NCBI RefSeq assembly: GCF_965216805.1
Contig: NZ_CBDCGN010000002.1
Span: forward strand, 2,763,438 to 2,827,437
Direction of reading: 5' to 3'
Origin: Panacagrimonas sp965216805
GTDB lineage: Bacteria; Pseudomonadota; Gammaproteobacteria; Nevskiales; Nevskiaceae
Length of the DNA: 64,000 bases
Within the stretch, counting starts at the first letter, position 1; each line of letters begins with the position of its first letter. The position numbers and the translations under genes are program-made. Of the stretch, positions 25,103-33,919 are shown in pieces. Under the pieces are notes generated by a model. It did no database searches. It saw only the letters and a list, made by a program, of their open reading frames with translations, and was not told where the DNA came from.

Positions 25103-25201
25103 ATGCAGTACGACGTGATTGTTGTGAGTGGCAACGACGCTGGTCTCGCAGCCGCGACACGGGGCGCTGCCCACCACACATTGATCTTTGGCCGCCCCTA
25201 G
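25103..25201 (+). pseudogene. N-terminal stub of an FAD-dependent oxidoreductase
   Basis: ATG 25103, with GAGGGAGA 10-17 bases before it, opens a 32-residue frame ending at TAG 25199-25201. The sequence QYDVIVVSGNDAGLAAATRG is the start of a Rossmann-type FAD-binding domain (compare YDVIVVGGGNAGLAAA in fumarate reductase/succinate dehydrogenase-type flavoproteins), with a GGG to SGN change. The remainder is missing, and the LysR gene of the ICE backbone begins 21 bases later. This looks like the truncated first gene of a further Zur-controlled unit, cut where the cargo joins the backbone. Confidence 0.6.
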
Positions 25202-25222
25202 TCCTATTACAGGGTGCGCGAC

Positions 25223-26167
25223 ATGGAAATGCGTCATCTACGTTACTTCATCGCCGTGGCGGAGGAACTGCACTTCGCCCGTGCAGCCGAGCGTCTGCAC
25301 ATAGAGCAATCGCCGCTATCTCGCGCCATCAAAGAACTGGAAGAAGATCTCGGCGTTCGTCTGTTCGACAGGACGACCCGCAGCACGCGATTGACGCGCG
25401 CTGGAAGACTTCTACTTGAGCATGTGCCACGCGTCTTCGCGGCTCTGGAGCAGGCACGCGCCAGCGTGAGGGCTGCGGCTGCCGGGTATCAGAATCAATT
25501 GCGCGTCGCCTTGTCCGACGGCATCACGCCGCCGCGTTTCACCACTTTATTGGCGCAATGCCGGCAGGACGAACCGGAAGTCGATATCCGGTTGTATGAG
25601 GTGTCGTTGTCGCAGCAGATCAGAGGACTGCATGATGACCTCTATGACGTGGGCTTCGCACAGTCCGCCGAGGTCGGTAACGGTATCCTCGCCGAACCGG
25701 CCTGGAACGATCCGCTGGTAGTTGCCGTACCCGCACGGCATCCATTGCTGACGTACAAGTGCATTCCGTTGGACGAAGTGCTGCACTATCCCTTGGTGAT
25801 GTGCGATCCGAAACTATGCGAGGGCTATGCCCGGCAGATCGCGCGGGTTCTTCGTGCCGTGGATGCGGAACCGCTTGTCGCGGAGGAAGTGGCGTCGCTG
25901 GACCTGATGCTGGCACTGGTGGCGGCGGGATACGCTCTGGCGCTGGTGGGATCGTCGCAAATCGCTGCCTGCCGGAACGCTGATGTTATCGGCCGACCTC
26001 TGGCGGGACGTTCGCCGATGCTGACCACCTACCTGCTGCGGCGCGATGTCGAGCCATCCGAGACCTTGAGCCGCTTCATTGATCGGGTCAGTCCGATCAG
26101 CGCGGAAGTCCCTTCGACATGGGCCTCCTCGCATATCCCTGACATCACGAACGAGATCAATTCATGA
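25223..26167 (+). CDS. traR: LysR-family regulator (TraR position of Tn4371-like ICEs)
   Basis: A 314-residue LysR protein starting at ATG 25223 (ATG 25229 also possible). The N-terminal HTH is MRHLRYFIAVAEELHFARAA with ERLHIEQSPLSRAIKELEED. The C-terminal substrate-binding domain begins near residue 90 (NQLRVALSDGITPPRF). In Tn4371-like elements a LysR-type gene sits between rlxS and traG and is thought to control transfer genes. It overlaps eexN by 4 bases, tying it to the backbone rather than to the zinc cargo. The effector is unknown. Confidence 0.82.
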   Translation: MEMRHLRYFIAVAEELHFARAAERLHIEQSPLSRAIKELEEDLGVRLFDRTTRSTRLTRAGRLLLEHVPRVFAALEQARASVRAAAAGYQNQLRVALSDGITPPRFTTLLAQCRQDEPEVDIRLYEVSLSQQIRGLHDDLYDVGFAQSAEVGNGILAEPAWNDPLVVAVPARHPLLTYKCIPLDEVLHYPLVMCDPKLCEGYARQIARVLRAVDAEPLVAEEVASLDLMLALVAAGYALALVGSSQIAACRNADVIGRPLAGRSPMLTTYLLRRDVEPSETLSRFIDRVSPISAEVPSTWASSHIPDITNEINS

Positions 26168-26412
26168 GAATACTCGCCACGCTATTGCTCACGCTGATGA
26201 TGACTGCTTGTGGTGAATCGGCGCCAAAGGATACCGTCGAGTCGCTAGTCGCCAATCCCGAACGCCTGAAGGAATTGCGCGAACAGTGCCGCGCCGACCG
26301 CACCAAGCTCGGCGACGATGTCTGCAAGGCGGTGGCAGAGGCTACGCGCCGTCGCTTCATGGGAGACGGCCACGTACCCTATACGCCGCCGAAGGAAGCG
26401 CCAAAGTTCTGA
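26164..26412 (+). CDS. eexN: EexN-like entry-exclusion lipoprotein
   Basis: An 82-residue lipoprotein: signal peptide with lipobox MMTAC (Cys about residue 17), then an EexN-like body (VESLVANPERLKELREQCRA, DDVCKAVAEATRRRFMGDG) with two more Cys. EexN proteins block redundant entry of the same element and are often next to transfer genes. It starts in an ATGA overlap with the LysR gene. The C-terminal YTPP motif recurs at the end of TrbJ (GEGTPYTPQ), as is common for EexN/TrbJ pairs. Confidence 0.78.
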   Translation: MRILATLLLTLMMTACGESAPKDTVESLVANPERLKELREQCRADRTKLGDDVCKAVAEATRRRFMGDGHVPYTPPKEAPKF

Positions 26413-26485
26413 ATCGGCACTTCGCGTAAGAGAATTCCATCCGATTGCTCCGCACGCCGCAACGCGCTTTCGCTTGCAGAAATTC

Positions 26486-26520
26486 TCCCGCTTTCGCCTC
26501 TGCGGGAAGTCTTGTTTTTT
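26486..26520 (+). terminator. Rho-independent terminator after eexN
   Basis: TCCCGC (26486-26491) pairs with GCGGGA (26502-26507) around a 10-base loop, followed by AGTCTTG and a run of six T. It separates the LysR-eexN unit from traG, whose ribosome binding site starts about 100 bases later. The traG-trb operon therefore needs its own promoter in 26521-26620. Confidence 0.6.
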
Positions 26521-26632
26521 CCTTCTGAATTGTGCCGATAACAGTCTTTGACCGGCACTGATCTCGCACCGACTCTGACTTGCGCGGCACTCGTTTCGCC
26601 GCGTGATGTACAGGAGCGATTCGGAGGCCAGG

Positions 26633-28615
26633 ATGCAGGCGACGGGCGTGCTGTTGGGTCAGGTGCTGACGGTATTCGGCATCGTGGTCGCCGGCGTGTG
26701 GGGTGCCACACAATGGACCGCCGCCGCTCTGGGCTATCAGCCACGCCTAGGCTCGCCGTGGTTCGATCTGTTCGGTACGCCGGTGTATCACCCGTGGCGG
26801 CTGTTCGAGTGGTGGTTCTTCTTCGACGCGTACGCGCCTGACATCTTCACCACGGGCGGCGCCATCGCCGGTTCCAGCGGCATGGTCGCCGTGGTGGTCG
26901 CCATTGCCATGTCAGTGTGGCGCTCGCGGCAGTCGCGCCTGGTCACGACCTACGGCTCAGCACGCTGGGCCGGTGCTTCTGAAATCCGCAAGGCCGGGCT
27001 CACCGATCCGGCCGGTGTCTTCCTCGGCCGGATCGAGCGCCAGTACCTGCGGCATGAAGGACCGGAACACGTATTGACGTTCGCGCCGACACGCTCAGGC
27101 AAGGGCGTCGGTCTCGTGGTGCCCACACTGCTGTCATGGCCGGCGTCCGCCGTGATCCACGACATCAAGGGTGAGAACTGGAATATCACGGCCGGCTGGC
27201 GCTCGCGCTTCTCTCACTGCTTGCTGTTCAACCCCACCGACGCGAAGTCGGCCGCGTACAACCCGCTGCTCGAAGTACGTCGCGGTACGCATGAAGTGCG
27301 CGACGTGCAGAACATCGCCGACATCCTGGTCGATCCCGAAGGGGCTCTGGAGCGACGCAATCATTGGGAGAAGACTTCGCACGCGCTGCTGGTCGGCGCG
27401 ATCCTGCACGTGCTCTACGCGGGCGGCGACAAGACGCTGCGCGGCGTCGCCAACTTCCTGTCCGATCCGGCGTGTCCCTTCGAGGTTACGCTGCATCGGA
27501 TGATGAGCACGCGGCATCTGGGTGATGCGCCGCATCACGTCGTTGCATCCGCCGCACGCGAAGTCTTGAACAAGAGCGACAACGAGCGCTCGGGCGTGTT
27601 GTCCACAGCGATGAGCTTTCTCGGTCTGTACCGAGACCCCACGGTGGCCGAAGTGACCTCGCGCTGCGACTGGCGCATCGCCGATCTGATTTCCGCCGCG
27701 CATCCGGTGTCGCTGTATCTCGTTGTGCCGCCTTCAGACATCAGCAGAACGAAACCGCTGATCCGGCTGATCCTCAACCAGATCGGACGGCGCCTCACCG
27801 AATCGCTCGACGGCAGCGACGGCGTGGAGCGCAAGCACAGGCTGCTGCTGATGCTCGACGAGTTTCCTGCGCTCGGGCGCCTCGACTTCTTCGAGAGCGC
27901 CCTGGCGTTCATGGCGGGCTACGGCCTGCGTGCCTTCCTCATTTCGCAGTCGCTCAACCAGATCGACAAAGCCTACGGGCAGAACCATTCGATTCTGGAC
28001 AACTGTCATGTGCGCGTGACCTTCGCGACCAATGACGAGCGCACCGCCAAGCGAATTTCCGAAACGCTGGGCACGGCGACCGAGCTGCGAGCGCAGCGCA
28101 ACTACGCGGGCCATCGGCTCGCGCCTTGGCTCGGACATCTGATGGTGTCGCGGCAGGAGACTGCGCGGCCGTTGCTCACGCCCGGCGAGGTGATGCAGCT
28201 TCCGCCGGACGAGGCCGTGGTGATGATCTCCGGCCATCCGCCGATCAAGGCGAAGAAGCTACGCTACTACGCCGACGCCAACTTCAAGCACCGCGTCCTG
28301 CCGCCACCCGCTCTGTCGCTGGACCGCTACGCCGATGCGCCGGCCTCGCGTACGGACGACTGGAGCGCATTGGCGATTCCCGCCATTCCTGCCACCGCTG
28401 CGTGCCTCGGCGATGCCGACGACGGCGGTCCGCGGCGGCAGCCCGAGCTGTCCGAGTCCGTCGCCTACATGTCCGAGCCGGAGCACGCGCCCAGCGACTT
28501 GGCGCTGCTCGATGACGACGACATGCCGTTGCCTCTGCCGTCCCAGCTCGATCCGCGCTTGCAGCGCGCGGCGCGGCTGGCCGCCCTCGATCCCGACGAT
28601 GGAATCCCGCTGTGA
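26633..28615 (+). CDS. traG: TraG/VirD4 coupling protein
   Basis: A 660-residue type IV coupling protein. ATG 26633 follows GGAGG at a good distance. Two N-terminal membrane segments (about residues 5-30 and 75-95) are followed by Walker A in APTRSGKGVGLV (about 151) and Walker B in LLLMLDEFPALG (about 404). TraG binds the RlxS relaxosome and feeds DNA to the TrbB-I channel. The acidic C-terminal tail (LDDDDMPLPLP) may contact partners. It overlaps the next gene by 4 bases (GTGA). Confidence 0.92.
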   Translation: MQATGVLLGQVLTVFGIVVAGVWGATQWTAAALGYQPRLGSPWFDLFGTPVYHPWRLFEWWFFFDAYAPDIFTTGGAIAGSSGMVAVVVAIAMSVWRSRQSRLVTTYGSARWAGASEIRKAGLTDPAGVFLGRIERQYLRHEGPEHVLTFAPTRSGKGVGLVVPTLLSWPASAVIHDIKGENWNITAGWRSRFSHCLLFNPTDAKSAAYNPLLEVRRGTHEVRDVQNIADILVDPEGALERRNHWEKTSHALLVGAILHVLYAGGDKTLRGVANFLSDPACPFEVTLHRMMSTRHLGDAPHHVVASAAREVLNKSDNERSGVLSTAMSFLGLYRDPTVAEVTSRCDWRIADLISAAHPVSLYLVVPPSDISRTKPLIRLILNQIGRRLTESLDGSDGVERKHRLLLMLDEFPALGRLDFFESALAFMAGYGLRAFLISQSLNQIDKAYGQNHSILDNCHVRVTFATNDERTAKRISETLGTATELRAQRNYAGHRLAPWLGHLMVSRQETARPLLTPGEVMQLPPDEAVVMISGHPPIKAKKLRYYADANFKHRVLPPPALSLDRYADAPASRTDDWSALAIPAIPATAACLGDADDGGPRRQPELSESVAYMSEPEHAPSDLALLDDDDMPLPLPSQLDPRLQRAARLAALDPDDGIPL

Positions 28616-29088
28616 GTCTCCGTTCACGCTACCGCTTGAACCTGTTCATCGAGCACGACCACGCCCGGCGTCTGGACGAGCTGGCGGCAAAGAAAGGCGT
28701 CTCGAAGTCCTCCATCGTCGCCGCGGCACTCGCGTCCTGGCTGTCGCCGGACGCGGGTGACCAGCGCGAGGCGGCAATGGCCAAGCGCCTGGATCGCTTG
28801 TCGCGCCAATTCGAGAGACTGGAACGCGACCAGAACATCCTGATCGAGACCGTGGCGCTGTACGTGCGCTACTACCTCACCGTCAGCACGCCGCTGCCCG
28901 AGGCGCATCAGGAAGCCGCGAAAGCGCAGGGCAAGGCTCGCTTCGAGAAATTCATCGAACAGCTTGGCCGCCATCTGCTGCTCGGGCGCAGCCTGGTGCG
29001 CGATGTGATCGAGGAGATCCAGCCCGACACGCGGCGCTTGGATGATGCGGTACTGGCCGAGGCGCAGGAACAGGAGCGTCCCTCGTGA
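28612..29088 (+). CDS. CopG/ribbon-helix-helix transfer-operon protein
   Basis: A 158-residue protein starting at GTG 28612 in a GTGA overlap. The N-terminus SRYRLNLFIEHDHARRLDEL and KKGVSKSSIVAAALASW form a ribbon-helix-helix DNA-binding domain; the rest is a helical, probably coiled-coil part (RLDRLSRQFERLERDQNILI). A CopG-family gene between traG and trbB is standard in this ICE class and may regulate the operon or help the relaxosome. It overlaps trbB by 4 bases. Confidence 0.82.
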   Translation: MSLRSRYRLNLFIEHDHARRLDELAAKKGVSKSSIVAAALASWLSPDAGDQREAAMAKRLDRLSRQFERLERDQNILIETVALYVRYYLTVSTPLPEAHQEAAKAQGKARFEKFIEQLGRHLLLGRSLVRDVIEEIQPDTRRLDDAVLAEAQEQERPS

Positions 29089-30092
29089 GCGCCGCTCCGC
29101 AATCATCGGCGTCCACCTCGCTGGATCGCCGCATCCGTATGTTGCGCACGGCGATGGGACCGCAGATCGCCGCGGCGCTGGAAGATCCGGACGTGGTGGA
29201 GATCATGCTCAACCCGGACGGCGCCTTGTGGATCGATCGCCTATCGACCGGGCGCGCCGTCACCGGCGAGTCGCTGTCTGCCGCTGATGGCGAACGCATC
29301 ATCCGGTTGGTTGCGGCGCACGTCGGCACCGAGGTGCATCGTCAGCGGCCGCTGCTGACTGCCGAGCTGCCCGAAACCGGCGAACGCTTCGAGGGCATCC
29401 TGCCGCCGGCCGCGCCGGGCCCGGCCTTCGCCCTGCGCAAGCGCGCCGTCGGCGTGATCGGCCTGACCGACTACGTTAGCGACGGCATCCTGAGCACGGA
29501 ACAAGCCGAGTTCCTGCGCCGCGCGGTGCGCGAGCGCCAGAACATCCTGATTGCCGGCGGCACCAGCACCGGCAAGACGACGCTCGCCAACGCGCTGCTG
29601 ACCGAGATCGCCGCGACCAACGATCGCGTGCTGGTGCTGGAAGACACGGTGGAATTGCAGTGCGCGGCGCGCGACCACGTACCGCTGCGCACCCGCGCCG
29701 GTGTCGTGTCGATGACCGAGCTGGTGCGCGCCACGATGCGCCTGCGACCCGACCGCGTGATCGTCGGCGAGGTGCGCGGCGGCGAGGCGCTGGACCTCAT
29801 CAAGGTCTGGGGCACCGGACATCCCGGCGGCATCGCCACGCTGCACGCGAGTTCCGCACATGGCGCGCTGCTGCGCCTGGAGCAACTGATTCTCGAAGTG
29901 GCCCTGATGCCGCCGCGAGCGCTGATCGCCGAGGCGGTGAACGTCATCGTCTTCATCGCCGGCCGTGGGCGTGCCCGCCATGTCCAGACCGTCGCCCGCG
30001 TCATCGGCTTCGATGGCAATGGCTACCGGCTCGACGACGCGGTCGCTTCGATTCCGTCCCCGACCACCCGCAACTCTGGAGAACCGCCATGA
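29085..30092 (+). CDS. trbB: TrbB secretion ATPase
   Basis: A 335-residue VirB11-family ATPase starting at GTG 29085. Walker A is AGGTSTGKTTLAN (about residues 157-169), the Asp box LVLEDTVELQC follows, Walker B is VIVGEVRGGEALD and the His box GTGHPGGIATLHASS. It forms a hexamer at the base of the conjugation channel and powers pilus assembly. It overlaps both the CopG-like gene and trbC by 4 bases. Confidence 0.93.
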   Translation: MSAAPQSSASTSLDRRIRMLRTAMGPQIAAALEDPDVVEIMLNPDGALWIDRLSTGRAVTGESLSAADGERIIRLVAAHVGTEVHRQRPLLTAELPETGERFEGILPPAAPGPAFALRKRAVGVIGLTDYVSDGILSTEQAEFLRRAVRERQNILIAGGTSTGKTTLANALLTEIAATNDRVLVLEDTVELQCAARDHVPLRTRAGVVSMTELVRATMRLRPDRVIVGEVRGGEALDLIKVWGTGHPGGIATLHASSAHGALLRLEQLILEVALMPPRALIAEAVNVIVFIAGRGRARHVQTVARVIGFDGNGYRLDDAVASIPSPTTRNSGEPP

Positions 30093-30445
30093 CACATCCC
30101 GGCATTACGACCTTCCGCATGTCCGTAAATCCGCATCTGCGCCATGCGCTGCGAGTGTTCATGCCCGCCGCGCTGATGCTCTGCATCGTTTCGACGGCTC
30201 AGGCGGCCGGCTCCAGCATGCCCTGGGAAGAGCCGCTGCAAGCCATTCTCGATTCGATCCAGGGGCCGGTGGCGCGCATCATTGCAGTGATTGTCATCAT
30301 AGCGACCGGCCTGGCGCTAGCCTTCGGCGATACCTCAGGCGGCTTCCGCAAGCTGATCCAGATTGTGTTCGGCCTGTCGATCGCGTTCGCGGCGTCCTCG
30401 TTCTTCCTGTCGTTCTTCAGCTTCTCCGGCGGGGCCGTCGTATGA
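30089..30445 (+). CDS. trbC: TrbC pilin precursor
   Basis: A 118-residue protein with a long signal region (positively charged up to residue 23, hydrophobic 27-43, AQAAGSS cleavage) and two membrane segments (IIAVIVIIATGLALAFG and VFGLSIAFAASSFFLSFF). This is the VirB2/TrbC pilin layout. TraF (5411-5950) is the expected peptidase. It starts in an ATGA overlap with trbB and overlaps trbD by 4 bases. Confidence 0.9.
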   Translation: MTHPGITTFRMSVNPHLRHALRVFMPAALMLCIVSTAQAAGSSMPWEEPLQAILDSIQGPVARIIAVIVIIATGLALAFGDTSGGFRKLIQIVFGLSIAFAASSFFLSFFSFSGGAVV

Positions 30446-30714
30446 GCGCACCGGATGACTTCGCCGCCGGGTTCGAGGTGCCGCTGCATCGTTCGCTGAC
30501 CGAACCCATCCTGCTGGGCGGCGCGCCGCGCACCGTGGCGATTGCCAACGGCACGCTCGCCGCCGCCGTGGGTCTGGGCCTGCAACTGTGGATTCCTGGC
30601 TTGGTGCTGTGGATCGTTGGCCACTCGCTCGCGGTATGGGGTGCGCGGCTGGACCCGCAGTTCATGCAGGTGTTCGCGCGCCACATCAAGCACCGGCCGC
30701 TGCTGGACGTGTGA
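30442..30714 (+). CDS. trbD: TrbD inner-membrane protein (VirB3-like)
   Basis: A 90-residue protein of the VirB3/TrbD family: FEVPLHRSLTEPILLGGAPR, then two membrane segments (TLAAAVGLGLQLWIPGLVLW onward) and the end FARHIKHRPLLDV. It is an essential small channel component. It starts in an ATGA overlap with trbC; trbE begins 10 bases later. Confidence 0.9.
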   Translation: MSAPDDFAAGFEVPLHRSLTEPILLGGAPRTVAIANGTLAAAVGLGLQLWIPGLVLWIVGHSLAVWGARLDPQFMQVFARHIKHRPLLDV

Positions 30715-30724
30715 GGGCGATGCG

Positions 30725-33148
30725 ATGTTGAACCTCACCGAATACCGCCAGCGTCCCGCACTGCTCGCCGACTGGCTGCCCTGGGCCGGGCTGGTCGCGC
30801 CCGGCGTAGTGCTCAACAAGGACGGTTCGTTCCAGCGCACCGCGCGCTTTCGTGGACCGGACCTGGACAGCGCGACGCAGGGCGAGCTGATCGCCACGTC
30901 AGCACGCTTGAACAACGCGCTGCGCCGCCTGGGATCGGGCTGGGCCTTGTTCGTAGAGGCCGAGCGGCGGGCCGCCGCCGGCTATCCGCAGTCCGAGTTT
31001 CCGGAAGCCTTGTCCTGGCTGGTGGACGAGGAGCGGCGCGCGGCCTTCGAGGAAGACCAGAGCCATTTCGAGAGCGGCTATCACCTGACGCTGGTGTACC
31101 TGCCGCCGGCAGAGTCGCGCGCGCGTGCCGCCAAGCTGATCTACGAGAACACGTCGCGGCGTGGAGTGGACTGGCGCGAGCGTCTGAATGCCTGCGTTGC
31201 GGAGACCGACCGGGTGTTCGACCTGCTCGACGGCGTGATGCCGGAGATTGCCTGGCTCGACGATGGCGAGACGCTGACCTATCTGCACGGCTGCATTTCC
31301 ACGCGCCACTACCGCGTCAGCGTGCCCGAGGTGCCGTTCCATCTCGATGCGCTGCTGCCCGATGCGCCACTGGTCGGCGGCCTGGCGCCGATGCTGGGCA
31401 ACCAGCACTTACGCGTGGCGACGGTACGCGGCTTCCCGACGCCGACGTGGCCGGGACTGCTCGATGACCTCAACCGCCTGGGCTTCGCTTACCGCTGGTC
31501 CACGCGCTTCATCTGCATGGACAAGGCGGAAGCCGAGAAAGAACTCGGGCGGCTGCGCCGGCAGTGGTTCGCCAAGCGCAAGAACGTGGTGGCGCTCTTG
31601 CGCGAAACCATCTTCCAGCAGGAATCGCCGCTGGTGGATACCGACGCCAGCAACAAGGCGAGCGACGCCGATGCGGCCCTGCAGGAGCTCGGCAGCGATC
31701 AGGTCGCCTACGGCTACGTGACCACGACCGTCACGGTGATGGACACCGATGCCAGCGCGGCCAACGAGAAGCTGCGCGGGGTGGAGCGCGTGATCCAGGG
31801 CCGTGGCTTCGTCACGATTCCGGAAACGCTCAATGCCGTGGAGGCGTGGCTGTCCTCCGTTCCGGGCAACGCCTACGCCAACGTGCGCCAGCCGAGCATT
31901 TCGACGCTGAACCTCGCGCACCTGATGCCGGTGTCGGCGGTGTGGGCCGGCCAGGAGCGCAACGCGCATCTCGACGGCCCGCCGCTGATCGTTACGCGCA
32001 CCGATGGCGCGACGCCGTTCCGGCTGGTCACGCACATCGGCGACGTGGGCAACACGCTGGTGGTCGGCCCCATCGGCATGGGCAAGTCGGTGCTGCTGGC
32101 AACGATGGCCTTGCAGTTCCGCCGCTACGCCGGTTCGCGCATCTTCGCCTTCGACATGGGCCGCTCGATCCGCGCCGCCATCCTTGGGCTGGGTGGCGAG
32201 CACTACGATCTGGGCAGCGACGACGACATCGCCTTTCAGCCGCTCGCGCGCATCGACCATGAGGGCTACCGCACCTGGGCCGCCGAATGGATCGAAGGTC
32301 GCCTGATCCACGAGGGCGTCGCCGTCGGCCCGGCCGAGAAAGAGGTGGTCTGGTCGGCACTGGCGAGCCTCGCCAGTGCGCCGGTCGAACAGCGCACGAT
32401 GACCGGGCTGTCGGTGCTGTTGCAATCGAACACGCTGCGCCAGGCGCTGGCGCCTTACGTGCTCGGCGGCACGCACGGCAGGCTGCTGGATGCCGACTAC
32501 GATCGTTTGGGTGCGGCCGACGTGCAGGGCTTCGAGATGGAGGAGCTGATGCACAGCAAGGCTGCGGTGCTGGCCGTGCTGCGCTACCTGTTCGCGCGCT
32601 TCGAAGAGCGGCTGGATGGTGCGCCGACGCTGTTGATCCTCGACGAAGCCTGGCTGTTCCTCGACGACCCGGTGTTCGCGGCGCGCATTCGCCAGTGGCT
32701 GAAGACGCTGCGCAAGAAGAACGTCAGCGTCATCTTCGCCACGCAGTCGCTCGCCGACGTGAAGGATTCCGCCATCGCGCCGGCGATCATCGAGAGTTGC
32801 GTGAGCCGCATCTTCCTGCCCAACCCGCAGGCCACCGAGCCGCAGATTCGCACGATCTACGAAGGCTTCGGCTTGAACAGCCGGCAGATCGAGATCGTCG
32901 CGCAGGCCATTCCGAAGCGCGACTACTACTACCAGTCGCGGCTGGGCAATCGCCTGTTCGATCTCGACCTGGGGCCGGTCGCGTTGGCTTTCGCCGGCGC
33001 TTCGACGCCGCAGGACCAGCGCGACATCGATCGCGTGCTGCGGGATGCCGGCCGCTCCGATTTTGCAGCCGCCTGGCTGCGCCATCGCGGTCTCGACTGG
33101 GCCGCGCAGTTGATCGACCGCCACTCACTCGCAGGAGAAATGCCATGA
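30725..33148 (+). CDS. trbE: TrbE secretion ATPase (VirB4-like)
   Basis: An 807-residue VirB4-type ATPase starting at ATG 30725. An N-terminal CagE/TrbE domain (about residues 170-390) is followed by Walker A VGPIGMGKSVLL (about 447) and Walker B LLILDEAWLFL (about 635), with VSVIFATQSLADVKDS as the sensor region. It powers substrate transfer and pilus assembly. It overlaps trbJ by 4 bases. No disruption is visible. Confidence 0.94.
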   Translation: MLNLTEYRQRPALLADWLPWAGLVAPGVVLNKDGSFQRTARFRGPDLDSATQGELIATSARLNNALRRLGSGWALFVEAERRAAAGYPQSEFPEALSWLVDEERRAAFEEDQSHFESGYHLTLVYLPPAESRARAAKLIYENTSRRGVDWRERLNACVAETDRVFDLLDGVMPEIAWLDDGETLTYLHGCISTRHYRVSVPEVPFHLDALLPDAPLVGGLAPMLGNQHLRVATVRGFPTPTWPGLLDDLNRLGFAYRWSTRFICMDKAEAEKELGRLRRQWFAKRKNVVALLRETIFQQESPLVDTDASNKASDADAALQELGSDQVAYGYVTTTVTVMDTDASAANEKLRGVERVIQGRGFVTIPETLNAVEAWLSSVPGNAYANVRQPSISTLNLAHLMPVSAVWAGQERNAHLDGPPLIVTRTDGATPFRLVTHIGDVGNTLVVGPIGMGKSVLLATMALQFRRYAGSRIFAFDMGRSIRAAILGLGGEHYDLGSDDDIAFQPLARIDHEGYRTWAAEWIEGRLIHEGVAVGPAEKEVVWSALASLASAPVEQRTMTGLSVLLQSNTLRQALAPYVLGGTHGRLLDADYDRLGAADVQGFEMEELMHSKAAVLAVLRYLFARFEERLDGAPTLLILDEAWLFLDDPVFAARIRQWLKTLRKKNVSVIFATQSLADVKDSAIAPAIIESCVSRIFLPNPQATEPQIRTIYEGFGLNSRQIEIVAQAIPKRDYYYQSRLGNRLFDLDLGPVALAFAGASTPQDQRDIDRVLRDAGRSDFAAAWLRHRGLDWAAQLIDRHSLAGEMP

Positions 33149-33909
33149 AGCGCAAGTCTCGTCTCAAACCCAGGATCAGGGCGCTCGCCGCCGCGACTGC
33201 GATGGCCTTCGGCATCGCGCAGCCCGCGCATGCGCTGTTCGGTGTCGGCGATGTCGTGCTCGATCCAACCAACCTCGTGCAGAACACGCTGACCGCCGCG
33301 CGCACGCTGGAGCAGATCAACAACCAGGTGCGGCAACTCCAGAACGAGGCGCAGATGCTCATCAACCAGGCGCGCAACCTGACGAGCCTTCCGTTCAACG
33401 TGGTCAGCCGCCTGCGCTCGACGCTGGCGACCACCGAGCGCCTGATCGCCGAGGCGCAGGGGCTGGCCTACGACGTGGCGAGCATGGACCAGGAATTCGC
33501 ACGGCTGTATCCGCACGAGTACGCCGCAACCATCGGTGGTGATCGCATGGCGCAGGATGCGCGCGAGCGCTGGAAGCACACGCTCGACGGCCTGCACACT
33601 GCGATGCGGATGCAGGCGCAGGTGTCGCAGAACCTCGGCGATGATGAAGGCGTGCTGGCCGATCTGATCGGCCAGAGCCAGTCGGCCACCGGCGCACTGC
33701 AAGCCATGCAGGCGACGAATCAGTTGCTCGCCTTGCAGGCCAAACAGGCGATACAGGCGCAGCAACTCCAGTTGACTCAGGATCGCGCGGCGTCGCTGGA
33801 GCTGGCGCGTCAGGCAGCGGCGACCGAGCGTGCCCGCGAGGTGCGGCGGCGCTTCCTTGGCGAAGGCACGCCATACACGCCGCAGGCCGTACAGTTCTAC
33901 GGCCACTGA
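33145..33909 (+). CDS. trbJ: TrbJ periplasmic protein (VirB5-like)
   Basis: A 254-residue protein with a signal peptide (AAATAMAFGIAQPAHA, cleavage near AHALF). The mature part is helical with coiled-coil segments (LEQINNQVRQLQNEAQMLIN), as in TrbJ/VirB5 pilus-tip proteins. The C-terminus GEGTPYTPQAVQFYGH is characteristic. It starts in an ATGA overlap with trbE. In many ICEs of this class an eexN gene follows trbJ; here the eexN copy is instead before traG. Confidence 0.9.
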   Translation: MKRKSRLKPRIRALAAATAMAFGIAQPAHALFGVGDVVLDPTNLVQNTLTAARTLEQINNQVRQLQNEAQMLINQARNLTSLPFNVVSRLRSTLATTERLIAEAQGLAYDVASMDQEFARLYPHEYAATIGGDRMAQDARERWKHTLDGLHTAMRMQAQVSQNLGDDEGVLADLIGQSQSATGALQAMQATNQLLALQAKQAIQAQQLQLTQDRAASLELARQAAATERAREVRRRFLGEGTPYTPQAVQFYGH

Positions 33910-33919
33910 GGCGCACGCC

